DNA of 64,000 nt from Roridomyces roridus (taxonomy: Eukaryota; Basidiomycota; Agaricomycetes; Agaricales; Mycenaceae). A program made the translations under genes and the position numbers. Within the stretch, counting starts at the first letter, position 1, and every line of letters begins with the position of its first letter. Of the stretch, positions 36,359-48,005 are shown one piece after another. The stretch lies in assembly GCA_029378245.1 (NCBI GenBank), contig JARKIF010000167.1:1-64000 (forward strand). The letters are read 5' to 3'. The notes under the pieces are model-generated. The model was given only the letters and a program-made list of their open reading frames with translations, ran no database searches and was not told the origin of the DNA.

Positions 36359-37270
36359 AGAGTGGGATTGAAGGCCTGATGTATTCTATTATGCTGCGCG
36401 AGTGTATCTATGAAGAGCTGTGGGCGGGATGATAACTGGCTGGCGGTCCACGATAACTGTTGGATTGAGGTCGTTGATATCTCGCCGTACCTCCGACTCC
36501 CGCGTTGGTAGGATTCTTGACAGAGAGACCAGAACTTCATAGATTTCCGGCGCGCATCTCGGTGCGAAGATCGCGCATGTCGCACCTGAAGATGATCTAC
36601 CATTCATTCATTCATACCAGCGAGAGGGATGTACGATGAAAAAAGGTCATACAGCAGCCGGCGACGCATGAAAAACACAGCAAGAGGGGAACCAGTGCGT
36701 TCAGAAATAGCCTGCACTGTGCTCCATGGCGGTACTTGATATAAGTAATGGGCGCTGTAGATCATCATCCCGTTAGTTACATTGGGCGCTTGGAGTTTTG
36801 CTAAGTATCATATGCAAAGTCGGAGTCCGGGTGGGTTCAGCCTTGAATTCCGTCATGAAAATCTATACCTTTTGAACCAGCTGGAGGATTTGCAAACGGA
36901 TGAAGAGACACGAAGAAAACTTGGAACCTTGTTGCCATTGGAGCCGATCGCACTTTAGAGCATACAGCATCTCTTGGCATTTCAAACATTTGACAGATCG
37001 AGTCCCGTCGACCCCTTGACGACATCCGGACTCCGATGCTTTTTAAATAAGGCCGTCTGTCCAAACCCGGATGTCCCATTCCTTCGCTCCAAACCCGTTT
37101 TCGCCGTTCGCTCATCGCTGGTCGCCGTTTTTTCCTTTTTGTGAGCATTCCGAAATCGGTCTTACCGAATAGTTTCTGAGACGCACTGTATAAAGCTTCG
37201 CTCAAGGCTTCGTCGACGTCACCTTGAAACACCTTTTTTTCTTCTTCACCCTCAAGTTTCGCCTTCATTC
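36359..37270. other. Intergenic region upstream of the small secreted protein gene
   Basis: A minus-strand ORF at 36837-37268 has no recognisable motifs, and it covers the promoter side of the next gene, so I treat it as chance. A TTTTTAAATAAGG TATA-like box lies near 37039. Otherwise nothing is recognised. Confidence 0.45.
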
Positions 37271-37702
37271 ATGAACTTGATTCGTCTCCTCGCGATCGCC
37301 GCGCTCCTCGTTGCCCAGCCGCTGTCGTCTAACGCGGTCCCGATACCGCCAGCCGGCGCGGCACTAGCACGCGTCTTTGGGTTGGCACACACACCCCGCA
37401 AGTCCAGCATACCACATCAGCTGCGGAGGGTAGCGCGCGAGCTCACGGAACGTGTCCATGTCCCCACCATATTTGTATCGCGGAGAGAGGATCGGTGCGT
37501 CTATGCCTCGGGACTCCTTTTTCATTCAACGAGTCATGCACACAGAGAGGATATCTTTCTTGCACGGTCCCTGGAAGACACCATCTTCGCTTCGGCGCGC
37601 GATGTCCAGGATGGGGTGCTCCAGCGGAGGGACGGCGAGAGGACGTCGAGATCTGCCCATGACGTGCGTGCTTTCAGTCCGGAACCGAGTTTTCGGGTCT
37701 AA
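37271..37702 (+). CDS. Small secreted protein, unknown function
   Basis: ATG 37271 opens with a strong signal peptide (MNLIRLLAIAALLVAQPLSS, cleavage around SNA-VP). The mature part is Arg-rich with several dibasic or KR/RR-like positions (SRRED, LQRRDGE), which could be kexin sites. A consensus GTGCGT...CACAG intron at 37495-37545 is exactly 51 nt, so the frame is open whether spliced or not; splicing joins RREDR to EDIFLARS. A second possible donor lies at 37663. The 3' half recurs, degraded, on the minus strand at about 63240-63400 upstream of NLR copy 3. No known domain. It may be an effector-like or peptide-precursor gene, but that is a guess. Confidence 0.5.
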   Translation: MNLIRLLAIAALLVAQPLSSNAVPIPPAGAALARVFGLAHTPRKSSIPHQLRRVARELTERVHVPTIFVSRREDRCVYASGLLFHSTSHAHREDIFLARSLEDTIFASARDVQDGVLQRRDGERTSRSAHDVRAFSPEPSFRV

Positions 37703-38346
37703 CTCTGGTGCAGGTCTTTCTAGAATCATGATTTTCGCAACGGTGGACGGACGATCTGGACTCTGGAGACGCAGACTTGTATATGGTATTTGTTGTATCC
37801 TTACGCACCTTATATTCATAATTCTTGCAACGACGTTCGGGTGGACTTCCGGACCTGAGTCCTAGAAGAGACGGATAGGGAGTCCAAGGTGGACAGGGTG
37901 GAACGACTGAGCTGCAAATGTTTCGAATGATGAGATCCCCATAGACTTGTCGATGGCTCAGTAGCGAGAAAGCTCGAGCAAGTGGTCTGACGCTGCACGA
38001 TGAGTGAAGAGGAGAACCCGAAATCAAATTGCCCTTGTTGTTCCGGACCTCCTATTACGCGTGCCACCTAGTAGGCCATCTCACTAGTACTGGAGCCCAG
38101 TTTTGTACAGACTACTAAGGTGGTACTTGAGCTTGAATTTCTTTTCTTGCCCCAGGCCAGCAAATGCAACTTTCAAGTTGGGCGGAGTTGGGCCCGAGAC
38201 TCGAGACAGCCCCGACGCCCATACGTGCTTTACCCCAGCATACCAACATGAGCGTGCATTGAGTGCTCGCCGCTTGATGTGAGCCAGCTGTCAACAGGCT
38301 TAGCGACGCGCCGACGGCTTGCTTCCTCTCTTGATCTACGAACAGC
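37703..38346 (+). promoter_or_regulatory. 5' flank of NLR copy 2
   Basis: This stretch matches the inverted region 62682-63300 upstream of copy 3 in order: GAGCTGCAAATGTTTCGAATGATGAG-like start (about 37908), GGTCTGACGCTGCA, GTTGTTCCGGACCTCCTATTACGCG, then CACCTAGTAGGCCATCTCACTAG. From about 38070 it also matches copy 1. It holds the promoter and 5' UTR. Confidence 0.6.
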
Positions 38347-41300
38347 ATGAAGACCATGGAACCTGGGGCAATCACGGGGGGACTGGGATACACTCTGAAG
38401 CTTACTGGTACGCGCCCGACACGTTCTGACGCGCACTTGGTCTGACTGGATGTCGAAAAGTTGTGAAAGCGCTGCTGATCAAGAAACCGACTCTGGGAAT
38501 CGGATCGCTACGAAGCTGCGCGTCTGTTTCTGTAGATGGGGAGCAGGTGCAGAGGACGAAGGTCGTCAAGGGTCAGCAAGCTCAGTGGGACGAAACCTTC
38601 ACTCTGTCAGTCCTTCTCGTGTCCTTGAATCCACATACCCATTGAGTCGATTCAGCCGTGTCCGAGCTTCCTCTACGGTCAAGATTGAAATACTGCGCCA
38701 GATTAAACTGCCTGTGTCTCATGATGAGTCGCTCGGTGAAGCAGTTCTGACTGGCTTTCAGGAGGGTGTCACCGGTAAGGCAATTTGTCTGTGTAAATTA
38801 CGGTTCGTGCTCAAGAGCCTTCAGAGAAATCATGCGACCTTTTCAAGGCTGGGCGGACTGACAATAGTCAGGGAGCGCTCACCCTGCGCCTCTCAGTGGT
38901 CAAATCTGAAAGTTCAACGGCGGAGCCGACGGTGTCTCCTGCCCTCCAGCCCGCGTCTGCCGCCATGAGTGCGGCAGAAAGTGCGCTAAATACCGTCAAA
39001 AATGCTGAATCTAGCGAAGATATTTTCCCAGTCGTCCTCGAACGAGTACGCCAGATCATGGAAATCGGAGAGTCGGTGGCAGAGGTTCGTCGGAATCTCC
39101 TTTTTTACACTCAACTCACCGGACGGTCAGTTCTCCCCATATGCAAAGATCGCATGGAGTGTTTTGTCGTCGATTCCGCAGGTCAGTTCAGAGTTTCGCC
39201 AAGTAGTATTGCATTCGAGCTTTACAGGTGCTAATCGCACAACTGGATCGCGACACCCAAATCCGTACCCTTTGGTCAGCGGCAGCTGAGATGTTGGACT
39301 TTTTGAAAGACGCAAACTCGGTTGTGGAGGACCAGATTGTGGCCACGGTGGTCAAGCTGATGGTCCAGCAAATCTACGAATGCGCCTTGTTCGTACGAGA
39401 ATATGGTGGGAAGGGATACTTGGGTAGGTGCTTTCTTTCCAAGACTTTCAGGTGATTTATTCTCCAGGGCGAACCCTCCGCGACACGTCCAGTGCGTCTT
39501 CGGACGAGAAGATAGCGGCTTTTACAGCATCCTTTCGCGAACTTCGAGCACAGTTTCAATCCAGGTCTATTGTTGGGACGTGGAAATTAGTCCGAGAGCT
39601 CCACGAGGGTGTTGGCAGTGTCGTCGACACCATAAATTCCATTGGTGAGCATATTTGGATAACGAAAATTTGTACTGATTCTCCTGTGAAGAAAACACTC
39701 GCCAGTTGGAAAACCTGCCAGGTGCAAAAATTTCCGAAGTTCGTTACGACCAAGGAAATCGGTGCCTGCCGGATACCCGTCAAGAAGTTATTGACGCGAT
39801 TGTCGATTGGGTCAACAAGCCGGAGAGCACTCCCTATTTCTGGCTCTACGGCGTCGCAGGCTCGGGCAAGTCCACCATTTCCAACACGATTGCGGAGATG
39901 TTCGACAAGTTGCATCGTCTCGGCGGAAGTTTCCGATTCAGTCGAGACATCGCGTCTCGCAACGAGCCCACGTACATATTCGGCAACCTCGCGTTTCAAC
40001 TTACCCAGCTCAGCCCGCAACTGAAGAGTTCCGTTCTGGACGCCATTCGCCAGAACGGGCCGATGGGCAGCTTTCCCCTTCGCAACCAGTTTGCTACCTA
40101 CATCGTCGACGTCCTGAACAGTGTCGAACTCACTGGGCCCATCGTCTTCGTAATCGACGCTCTGGACGAGAGTGGGACTGAGCAGGTTCGCTCCGTGCTT
40201 TTAGCTGCTCTCGCCTCGGAGGTTGCGCGACTCTCCAAGTCTGTCCGCTTCCTGATCATCAGCCGCGACGAGGCGGACATTCGGGCGCAACTCAAGCGTA
40301 TTTCCACGTCGAAAGCCATGCATCAACTGGTGGAGACATCCCGGGACATATTGGTTTTCATCAACAACCGGATGCCTGAAATTCGTGCGCGCTCGGAACG
40401 ATTGGCCGGTACAGACTGGCCTGACATGGCCGCCCGACAGAAGCTGGTTGAAAAATCTCACAACCTCTTCATCTGGGCTGCCGTCGCGTGTCGGTACATC
40501 GCAGATCTTGATCCTGAAGCACGCCTCAAAGCCGTGCTAGCCAGCAACCAGCGAGCGTTGGTCAGCGCCGAGTCCTCCCTCAATCATTTGTATCTCCGCA
40601 TTCTGCAAGACGTCTGCGCAGATCGCGACATTCCCTTCCAAGAAGTTGTTGGTTGCATCGTTGCGGCCATGACGCCCTTGACCGTCCAGGGACTCGATGA
40701 TCTTCTCGCATACGGTCACCAGTCGGATGAGGGACTCGACCGAGATTTATCTCAACTAGGGAGTGCGGAGTCCGTCATTGGGCTTCTCGGTTCAATTTTG
40801 CAACGTGAAGTTGGAACGAAGGGTCCAGCCAGCGCTGTCGTCCGAGTGCTGCATCCCTCACTACTTGACTTCTTCACCAATCCGCAGCGTTGTACCGACA
40901 CTCGCTTCTTTCTCCAACCGTTTACTCAGCATCGTTCGATGTTCGTCCGCTGCGTCGCTGTTATGCAAAGCCTGTTGAAACGGGATATCTGCGAGATCAA
41001 CGACCCGACGAAACTCAACTCGGAGGTTCCTAATATCCAGCGGAGAATCGAAAAATGTCTCCCCGAGCACCTGCAGTACTCGTGCCGATTTTGGGCCAGC
41101 CATCTGGTTCAAGTCGATGATCTTGATGACCCGTTGGTGGATGTCCTGCGGGGATTCCTGTTCAGTCATCTCCTCCATTGGATCGAGGCCATGACCTTGA
41201 TGAACGAATTCGATGCGGCTTTCATTGCTCTCGAGAAAGTTCATCGGCGATTGGAGGTAAGCACAGTTTAATTCCCGTTATTGTATTTCTCATTCACCAA

Positions 41301-44300
41301 CTTGTAGCGAAAAGACATCGTTTCCATCTGCGCTGATGCCTTGAGATTCATGCAACAGTTTGAAACTCCGATTCGAGAGAGTGCGGCCCACATCTATGCG
41401 TCTGCTCTGGCTTTTACGCCGACGGAAACCACCATATCAAAAACCTTTTCGTCAAATCTCTCCCGGGTACCCAGGGTGCGAACTGGCTTGGCGCAAGAAT
41501 GGTCATCCTGTCTCGCCATCTACCCCTCATACTCGACACAGTCATATTCCTGGTCAGTCGACGTGTCCAAGGACAAGCTTCGATTTGCCACGAGGTCCTC
41601 CTCAGACACTTTCCACATCCGAAGCATGGCCACCGGGGCTATATTATCCAGCTTCACCATTGAGAAGCCTGATTCCGAATACTCCTCCTCTGGGGAACAC
41701 TGGCAATTCTCCGCAGACGGGACATACCTTGTCGTCTATACCCATTTCACTATCCAGTTTTGGGACACCTTTACTGGAACCAAATGGCTGGGTCCTATTC
41801 CTGCGGTCTTTCACGCAATTTCCCCTGATGCAGCTTATCTTGCCACTGTCGTTGACACACTGCTCATCTGGGATGTTCACCAGCAAGTGGTAATAGCAGA
41901 ACCTGACCTCGGACCCTTTCCTTCACTCGAAAAAGAGCACATAGGGGTAAACCCCATCGCACCATTTGTATTTTCCCCGGATGGTCAACAATTGCTTCGT
42001 TGGGTCTCGGATGCAAACAGTTCCACGCTCTCGATTGCCTGGTTCGAGATCCCAACCGGAACGGTCACGTGGACAACTCGCCCAAATTCTCATCCGACTC
42101 CACTTTTTTGTTGGCTTGATAATCACACTGTGGTTATGAACGTTGGGTCCCACATGGAAATATTTGCTCCCGAGTCGGGAGAAACTCTTCACCAGTATGA
42201 ACTTGCCTCCGATCCCACCCTCTACGGCCTCTCTTTGCTTTCGGGAAGGACCCTTTCGTTGTCGGCTGGTGGGATGACACCTACCGTTACAGTGTTGCAG
42301 CCACGCGACGGCATCGTAGTGGCCGGTCCCTACGCTCTCGCTTCATATGACTGTTATCCAGTGTATGGAGTTGGTCACATTTGCCTTTGTACCCGTTCTG
42401 ATTCTGGGGAAGCCATCGAGGTGCATCGTATCCGCCATGACGGGGAAAGCAAGAAGGTCTTGGTCATTCCTGATAGGACTGATGGCCCGGCCGCATTGGC
42501 TTTGTCTCCAGATGATGCCCAAATTTTCGTGCTATTCCGCGACGGCAACTTGCTGGTGTGGGACGTTGAAAAAGGAGATCATTCGATCTTCCAGCTACCA
42601 ACCCATTTGAATCCAAGTGCATTCTACTTCGGAATGGACATTTCTCCCGACGAAAGTCGCCTCCTCATTAGGAACAACTATGACCTACAGTTGTTTGACC
42701 TGGCCATGCAATATCGAGTGTCCAAGGACATTCATTCGGCTCCTTCCTCTACCACTGATCGATATGTTGTCCTCCTCGCTGTGTCCGATCGAAACACCAA
42801 GATCGCGGTGGCCTACAGTGATTTCTCGCTTGAACTCCAGAACACCACGAACCGACAAAGATTGTTGGGCCACACGGACCAGATCAATTCAGTGACCTTC
42901 AGTGTGGACGGAAGTCGGATCGTGTCGGCGTCGAGCGATTCAACGATATGTCTTTGGGACGTTGAAACTGCCAATATCGAGGGCCGCCCGGTTCGAGGCC
43001 ACTCGGGCCCAGTGATGGGCGCGGCGTTCTCCAATTGTGGCACCAAGGTGGCGTCCGTTTCCATTGACCGAACCGTGCGAATCTGGGATGCCGCGACCCG
43101 GCAGCCGCTGTGGATCTCGAAACAACTCATAGACGGTTTAACCGCTGTATCGTTCAGCCACAACGGCACCAAACTGGTCTGCAGCACAACCGGTTCCCAA
43201 ATCGTGTTGGATTTGGAGACCACACGAGGCCGGAGACTGCTTCCCATCAAGTGGATATCTCTCATCTCAGACAATGTCTTTGCCTTCTCTGAAAACGGCG
43301 ACTGGTGGTCCTGGGATACCTCCGGCTCTCCAACTGGGTATCACTTGAGCATACCCTCGAATTCAGTCTATCTTCGACTGCGGGAGTTGAAATTCTTGCC
43401 GGGCAAACTGCGTGCGATGGGCCTCTACGATGAGTTCTCTGTAAAGATCGCTGACATTCAAGGCGGCAGTTTTTTGTGCTTCCCGATCCCGGACAATACT
43501 GTCCGCTCCCTCAAGTGGCTCCCCGGCGGACGGATTGTCGTGCATGGCGTCGACTATGTCTTTGTTTGGGACACTGTCTCAAGAGACCTAGTCGCCGAGT
43601 GGTACCTTCCCCCCAACGACCACAACTGCTTGTCTCCCGACGGGTCCAAGATGGTTTTTTGCCATTCGGTGTCGAGCGGAATATCCGTTCAACTTGTCGA
43701 TCTCATGACTTCACGCGTGATCTGGACCCACAACCCGGATTTGGGCGCCGCAGTGGTTTACATCTCTTCCTGCATCTTCTCTTCTAACGGCGATGTCGAA
43801 TTGACCGTCGGATTTCAGGTCTTCACTGCAGTTCACATGGCGCCGACCGCACCTCCACCACAATTATTCACCTTGCATGCCGACACTGGGCATGTCGTTT
43901 CAAAGTCTGCCGTTCAATTTGACGAGGACGGATTCATCGTCGGACGGAGACCCGGGGTTTATGCACCGCCGCATACTATCCGCGCCCACTCGCCGGACAT
44001 GGACAAAACAGCTTCATTGATCACAACCCGGACCCTGGCACTTGTGAACGTGGCCACGGGAACTATTGCTCACACCTTGTTGACGACCGAAACAGAGGAC
44101 CCCAGGTGGCCTATGGCGTATTCGTCCGATGGGATGCTGGTTGCCTGTGCCACGGGCGACACGGTCTCCGTTTGGGACTCCCAAACCGGAAACAGGACAA
44201 ATTCTTGGCGTTATTCATCGGAGACGAAGAACACAGGCTATTTGAACAATAATTTCTCGAGTGACCTGATCTTCTCACAGGATTCGACGCAGGTCCTAAA

Positions 44301-45126
44301 CTACAATTGGGATCAGCAACCCGGCTTTCACTTATGGGACATCCGTGACGATACACTTACAGGTGTATTATCTGGCGACTACTTTGGACCTCCCAGGTTT
44401 TTCCCAGACGGAAGTGGCATTTCCCTCACGAGGAAATACCAAGCCAACGAGAACCCGATACAACAATGGGCCATTTCTCGGGATCCTCATTCTCGTGGGT
44501 TGACCGAGATAGATTTTAGCCTCCAAGTCAGCCTGCCGCTCGATCGATTCGGAAAGGCCTTTTATACTTCGCCCCCCGGATCGTTCATGGAACGGGCCAG
44601 GGCCTTTGTTGGGGCGCCAAGGATCATGGATTCATTCTCTTCCGATTCCACCACGCTCGCGGTTCTGAATACCAACTCTTTGATCCAGATATACCAGCAA
44701 CACTCCACTGCGACGGACTCGGTCTCGGAAATGACCACAAGTTTCACTTGTCCGCACGACTTGTTCATCAACCCAGGCGGCATCATACAGCCGTCGGGGT
44801 GGTTGTACGGCTACACTGGCCAACGATTGCTGTGGGTACCTCCGACGGAGCGGAAGATTTGGGCTTTGCTCAAAAGCGGACTGCTCGTGTTGGAGAACAA
44901 TGCGAATGAGCTCGTCCTCGTTGATCTGAAGGACTATCTGGTGCATCCTGCGCTCAGGCGAGCGTGGGGCGATCGAAATTTCATCGCAGATTTATCCGGA
45001 AGAACACAGCAGCTCGCGGTGGCGGTAAATCGCGTCGATATCATGGAGGAATTTGCGAGGTGTGTGTCGTTCGTTGATATTCTGGTCAAATACTCAGCTC
45101 TATCGTCCAGGAAGGAGGTCAAGTGA
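38347..45126 (+). CDS. NLR copy 2: C2-NACHT-propeller STAND NTPase, apparently intact
   Basis: This is a signal-transduction NTPase of the NLR type. The first exons from ATG 38347 (MKTMEPGAITGG) encode a C2-like beta-sandwich (YTLKLT-VVKALLIKKPTLGIG, VSVDGEQVQRTKVVKGQQAQWDE, STVKIEILRQIKLPVSHDESLG). A helical linker follows (about 38880-39650), then a NACHT domain with GVAGSGKSTISN (39850), Walker B VFVIDALDESG (40145), the sensor-like FLIISRDEADI (40250) and the LHPSLLDFFTN block (40850) usual at the end of agaricomycete NACHT modules. A 53 nt intron at 41257-41308 (GTAAGC...TAG) joins it to a propeller region of about 1270 residues (to 45126). Only two blades are canonical WD40 (HTDQINSVTFS..., HSGPVMGAAFS..., about 42860-43100); the others are degenerate. 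All introns checked splice in frame. Confidence 0.85.
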
Positions 45127-45440
45127 GAGATTCAACCCGACCTATTGTTATCATACGTAGTCTTCAATTGAAATCCGAAGTCTGCCAGGAAGATTGCGGA
45201 GGCGGAAGTTGTGAAGGCGTGGACCAACTCGTCTGCCGAGAGAGACACTGCGTATCGGTGGGACATGCTCTTGCGTGGCTGAAAATAATTGGTAGGGAAG
45301 CAAGCGCGCGGTTGCAAGCGTAGCGCGCTGTGAAAGATTTTTCGCTGCCCCGAAGATGAAGAAGATTCAAACAACACCGGGAAGGTAATAAGTTGTGGAC
45401 GGCCACTTAGCAGAGCTTCAAGTTCATGGACAAGAGATTA
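45127..45440. other. 3' flank of NLR copy 2
   Basis: Shows patchy homology to the copy 1 flank (AGTCTTCAATTGAAAT and CGTATCGGTGGGACATG) up to about 45280. No gene is seen. Confidence 0.5.
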
Positions 45441-46552
45441 TTACAGCTGTTTGCATAATTGATGACAGTGAGCAAAAAAAAGAAAACAACTCACAACATT
45501 TCGGAAAATCAGTTTTTTTGTTCGTTTGTGAGCCTCCCAGCGCGCTTTAGGGATTGTATGCTATGCAGGTGACATTCTTATGATAAGATCCCTTCTCTAC
45601 GTCGTTGGGATGGCATGAAACGGCTGTGGAACGGCTCAGAACGAAGCTTTCCTGCTCATGATCGCGCAAGTTTGATCAAACGAATGTCTCTCCATCTCTA
45701 GCGCGGAGCCACGGGTCTGGGTGGGCTGGGGATGGATAGGACACACAATATGCCTTGGCAGGGCCCATTCTCGAGATGAAGAATGGCAGAATGAAGGGTG
45801 GATAAAGGTTCTAACGAATAACAAAGATACGACAAAATGGCACCTTTACAATGCTCGCGGCTCCGTGCCCCTCTCTCGCCAAGCCTCCCTCGCCCTTCAT
45901 GCAGTGTACACACCCTCGTGAGCCGACTACTGTCCCACCCGCCCTTCCCGGGGCCATTCCTCCTTTCCCGTTTCCGCCGTCCAGACCAAGGGCCAAGCTG
46001 CCCGTTGGCTGACGTTAAGAGGCAGCCCAAGGCGGGGCGTTCCGAGTGAGGTGATATCTTCGTTCGCGTCGGTGGGCTTTGACGTCGTCGGCTCACGTCA
46101 ATGGGCAGTCGGGAGCCAGTCTGGTGGAGCGTGGTAGATCCAAGTGGGCGAGCAAGTGGTGTGAGTATCAATCAAGTCGCGGGGCTCCGAGTGGCGCCTT
46201 CGGAGCGCAGCGATTGGTCGGCAGGGCAGGAGGCTGGTAGAAGGATGGGGCGGTCGTGTCGGGCGGGCAAGGAGGGAAGAGCTGGGAAGAGAGAGACGTG
46301 GCAGCGAAAAGAAGCATGCCTTTTGCTTCCGTGTTGATTTCGGTATTTCGATCCGACACAGGCTGTGGGGCCGATTTGGGCCGTTTAAAGGCCATAGTTG
46401 ACAGATAGCCACTATTACATGATGCCGAGAGTGCTGGACAGCTCCACCAAGTACGAGAGGCACGGTATTCAAGCAAAAAGTGCATTTTGACCGAAATGTT
46501 GTGAATTGTTTTTTTTTTGGCTCACTGTCATCAATTATGCAAAGAGCTGTAA
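45441..46552. mobile_element. 1.1 kb element bounded by roughly 62-bp inverted repeats
   Basis: The left arm 45441-45504 begins TTACAGCTGTTTGCATAATTG and runs through GATGACAGTGAGC, a poly-A tract and CACAACATTTCGG. The right arm 46491-46552 is the near-perfect reverse complement of all of this. The interior carries only short GC-richer ORFs without recognisable motifs. Long terminal inverted repeats without a transposase suggest a non-autonomous DNA transposon. I cannot see a clean target-site duplication. Confidence 0.6.
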
Positions 46553-47051
46553 TCGATTATTGATGGCCGATCGGGTTCCTGACTTTCCAGTAACAATCAT
46601 CACGCCGTCCCCCGTCGTTGCAGGTACTACTCAGGTAGCGGGCGTACGAGCCGTTGGTGCTCGGCTCTTTCTTGAGCTAAAATATCCCCTCCTGTGCCGT
46701 CCATGGCTTTCAAATTTCAACAATCTCGACGCCATCCCCGCCGCCACCAAAACTCCGAACACAGATTTCTCGGCGCATCCCTGGACCGTTCAAGATCATT
46801 CTCCGTTCTCCTCAAGTCCTCCGAGGTCGTGAGCCGCTGCTGACGCCGTCGTTTTCCAAGCACTTTGCTCCGCGCAGCCTCAGATGTCAACGCCAGCTCT
46901 GTGGACATAGGGACGGCTATACGAGAGAAGGTGGTACCGTTTCCCAATAAAATTTCTCGAAGGATCAACCGAAGGCCGCGGTCGCCGCTTCCCCTGTTTC
47001 TCGAAGCATAAATCGCGAGCTTCTCGTCTCCGATCTGAGACCTGCCACCTC
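46553..47051. other. Upstream region of the second small secreted protein gene
   Basis: No gene is recognised. It includes the presumed promoter of the gene at 47052. Confidence 0.4.
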
Positions 47052-47548
47052 ATGCGTATTATTATTCCCCTCATCGCCTTCAGCTTCCTGGCCTTGCCTG
47101 CGGTCCAAGCATTCGACGATCGCCTGCTGTACTCGAAACCCCATGGCGAATCCATGACCGCGTTCCGCAAGAGGTAGGTCATTTCTTCGTAAGGCATTGA
47201 CCGTGTCCGAGCAGCCATAGCTTCGTCAAGTCATGCGAGACGTGGAAGCCCGCGCGCGAGGAAGGCCTCACCTTTCGCGGATACACATTCGTGCCGGGGG
47301 ACTATACTGGGAAACATAAAAACAGCTGCGTGTCTCTCTTTGATGAACTTTTTTCGTGAATCGCTTCTTCCAGGTGAGGCGCTTATCGCCTGCGTAAGTC
47401 GGCGTTTCTCCTCCTCCGGTCCCCTTTGATCAGCTTACCCGGTATGTAGTCGTGGTACGACCCATCCGATTCGAGCCCCAACCCACCTCCCATAACATTC
47501 ACGGAGCAAATTGCGAAGCAGTTGGGGGCCAAGGCAAAGGAGGACTAG
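47052..47548 (+). CDS. Small secreted protein with several tiny exons
   Basis: ATG 47052 encodes a signal peptide (MRIIIPLIAFSFLALPAVQA) followed by FDDRLLYSKPHGESMTAFRK. After an intron (about 47172-47214) comes HSFVKSCETWKPAREEGL, TFRGYTFVPGDYTG, KHKNSC. A candidate 15-nt micro-exon (ALIAC, about 47377-47391) and a last exon SWYDPSDSSPNPPPITFTEQ to TAG 47548 complete a protein of roughly 110 residues with paired cysteines. I chose the splice sites by keeping frame between the last two exons; the central joins are the least certain. No known family; a small cysteine-containing secreted protein of effector or surface type is possible. Confidence 0.5.
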
Positions 47549-48005
47549 TTACAGTAGGATGCAGGCTGTCATTTGCTTATACTTATCCCAGCGAACATAC
47601 GTCTCGATCACCGACCTCATGTACCCTCCGCCTACTTTCGTAATTCTCCATTCGAGTTTTCACGTTCCATGCATCCAATCAAGAGGTATTGCCGGATACG
47701 TTCGGCTGCACCTGGTGTCTACAGCGTCGTTTTTATTCCGTGTGTTTGCCATGGCCATTCGGCCCATGCAGTGGGTTCAATAATTTAAATGCGGGCAAAC
47801 CAACCACGATGTTCAAAAAGGGTGTATGATGCCGTTGTGAAGGAACCGTCTTGGCATCATCGTCGAGTTGTTGAGTTCACGGGTAGATTGATAATGCGGG
47901 ATATAAAAGGCAAGTTCGCTTTGTGACCTTACTCAGTTACTTTTCTCTTCTTGCCCACTTTCCTGCAAGCCAGGCCCCACTATCTTTTATCTACATTCAT
48001 TCACC
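47549..48005 (+). promoter_or_regulatory. Promoter region of the ricin-B-like secreted protein gene
   Basis: A clear TATA box (TATAAAAG, 47902-47909) sits 104 bp upstream of the ATG at 48006 and is followed by pyrimidine-rich sequence (TTTTCTCTTCTTGCCC), as in highly expressed fungal genes. Confidence 0.6.

Noticed and set aside
36837..37268. 143-residue minus-strand ORF upstream of the small secreted protein gene
   Set aside because: No motif or typical intron structure, and it covers the TATA-like box and 5' UTR side of the next gene.
46098..46472. Minus-strand ORF in the inverted-repeat element, considered as a gene
   Set aside because: Ser/Pro-rich sequence without motif, with equally long ORFs in the other frames; probably GC-rich filler.
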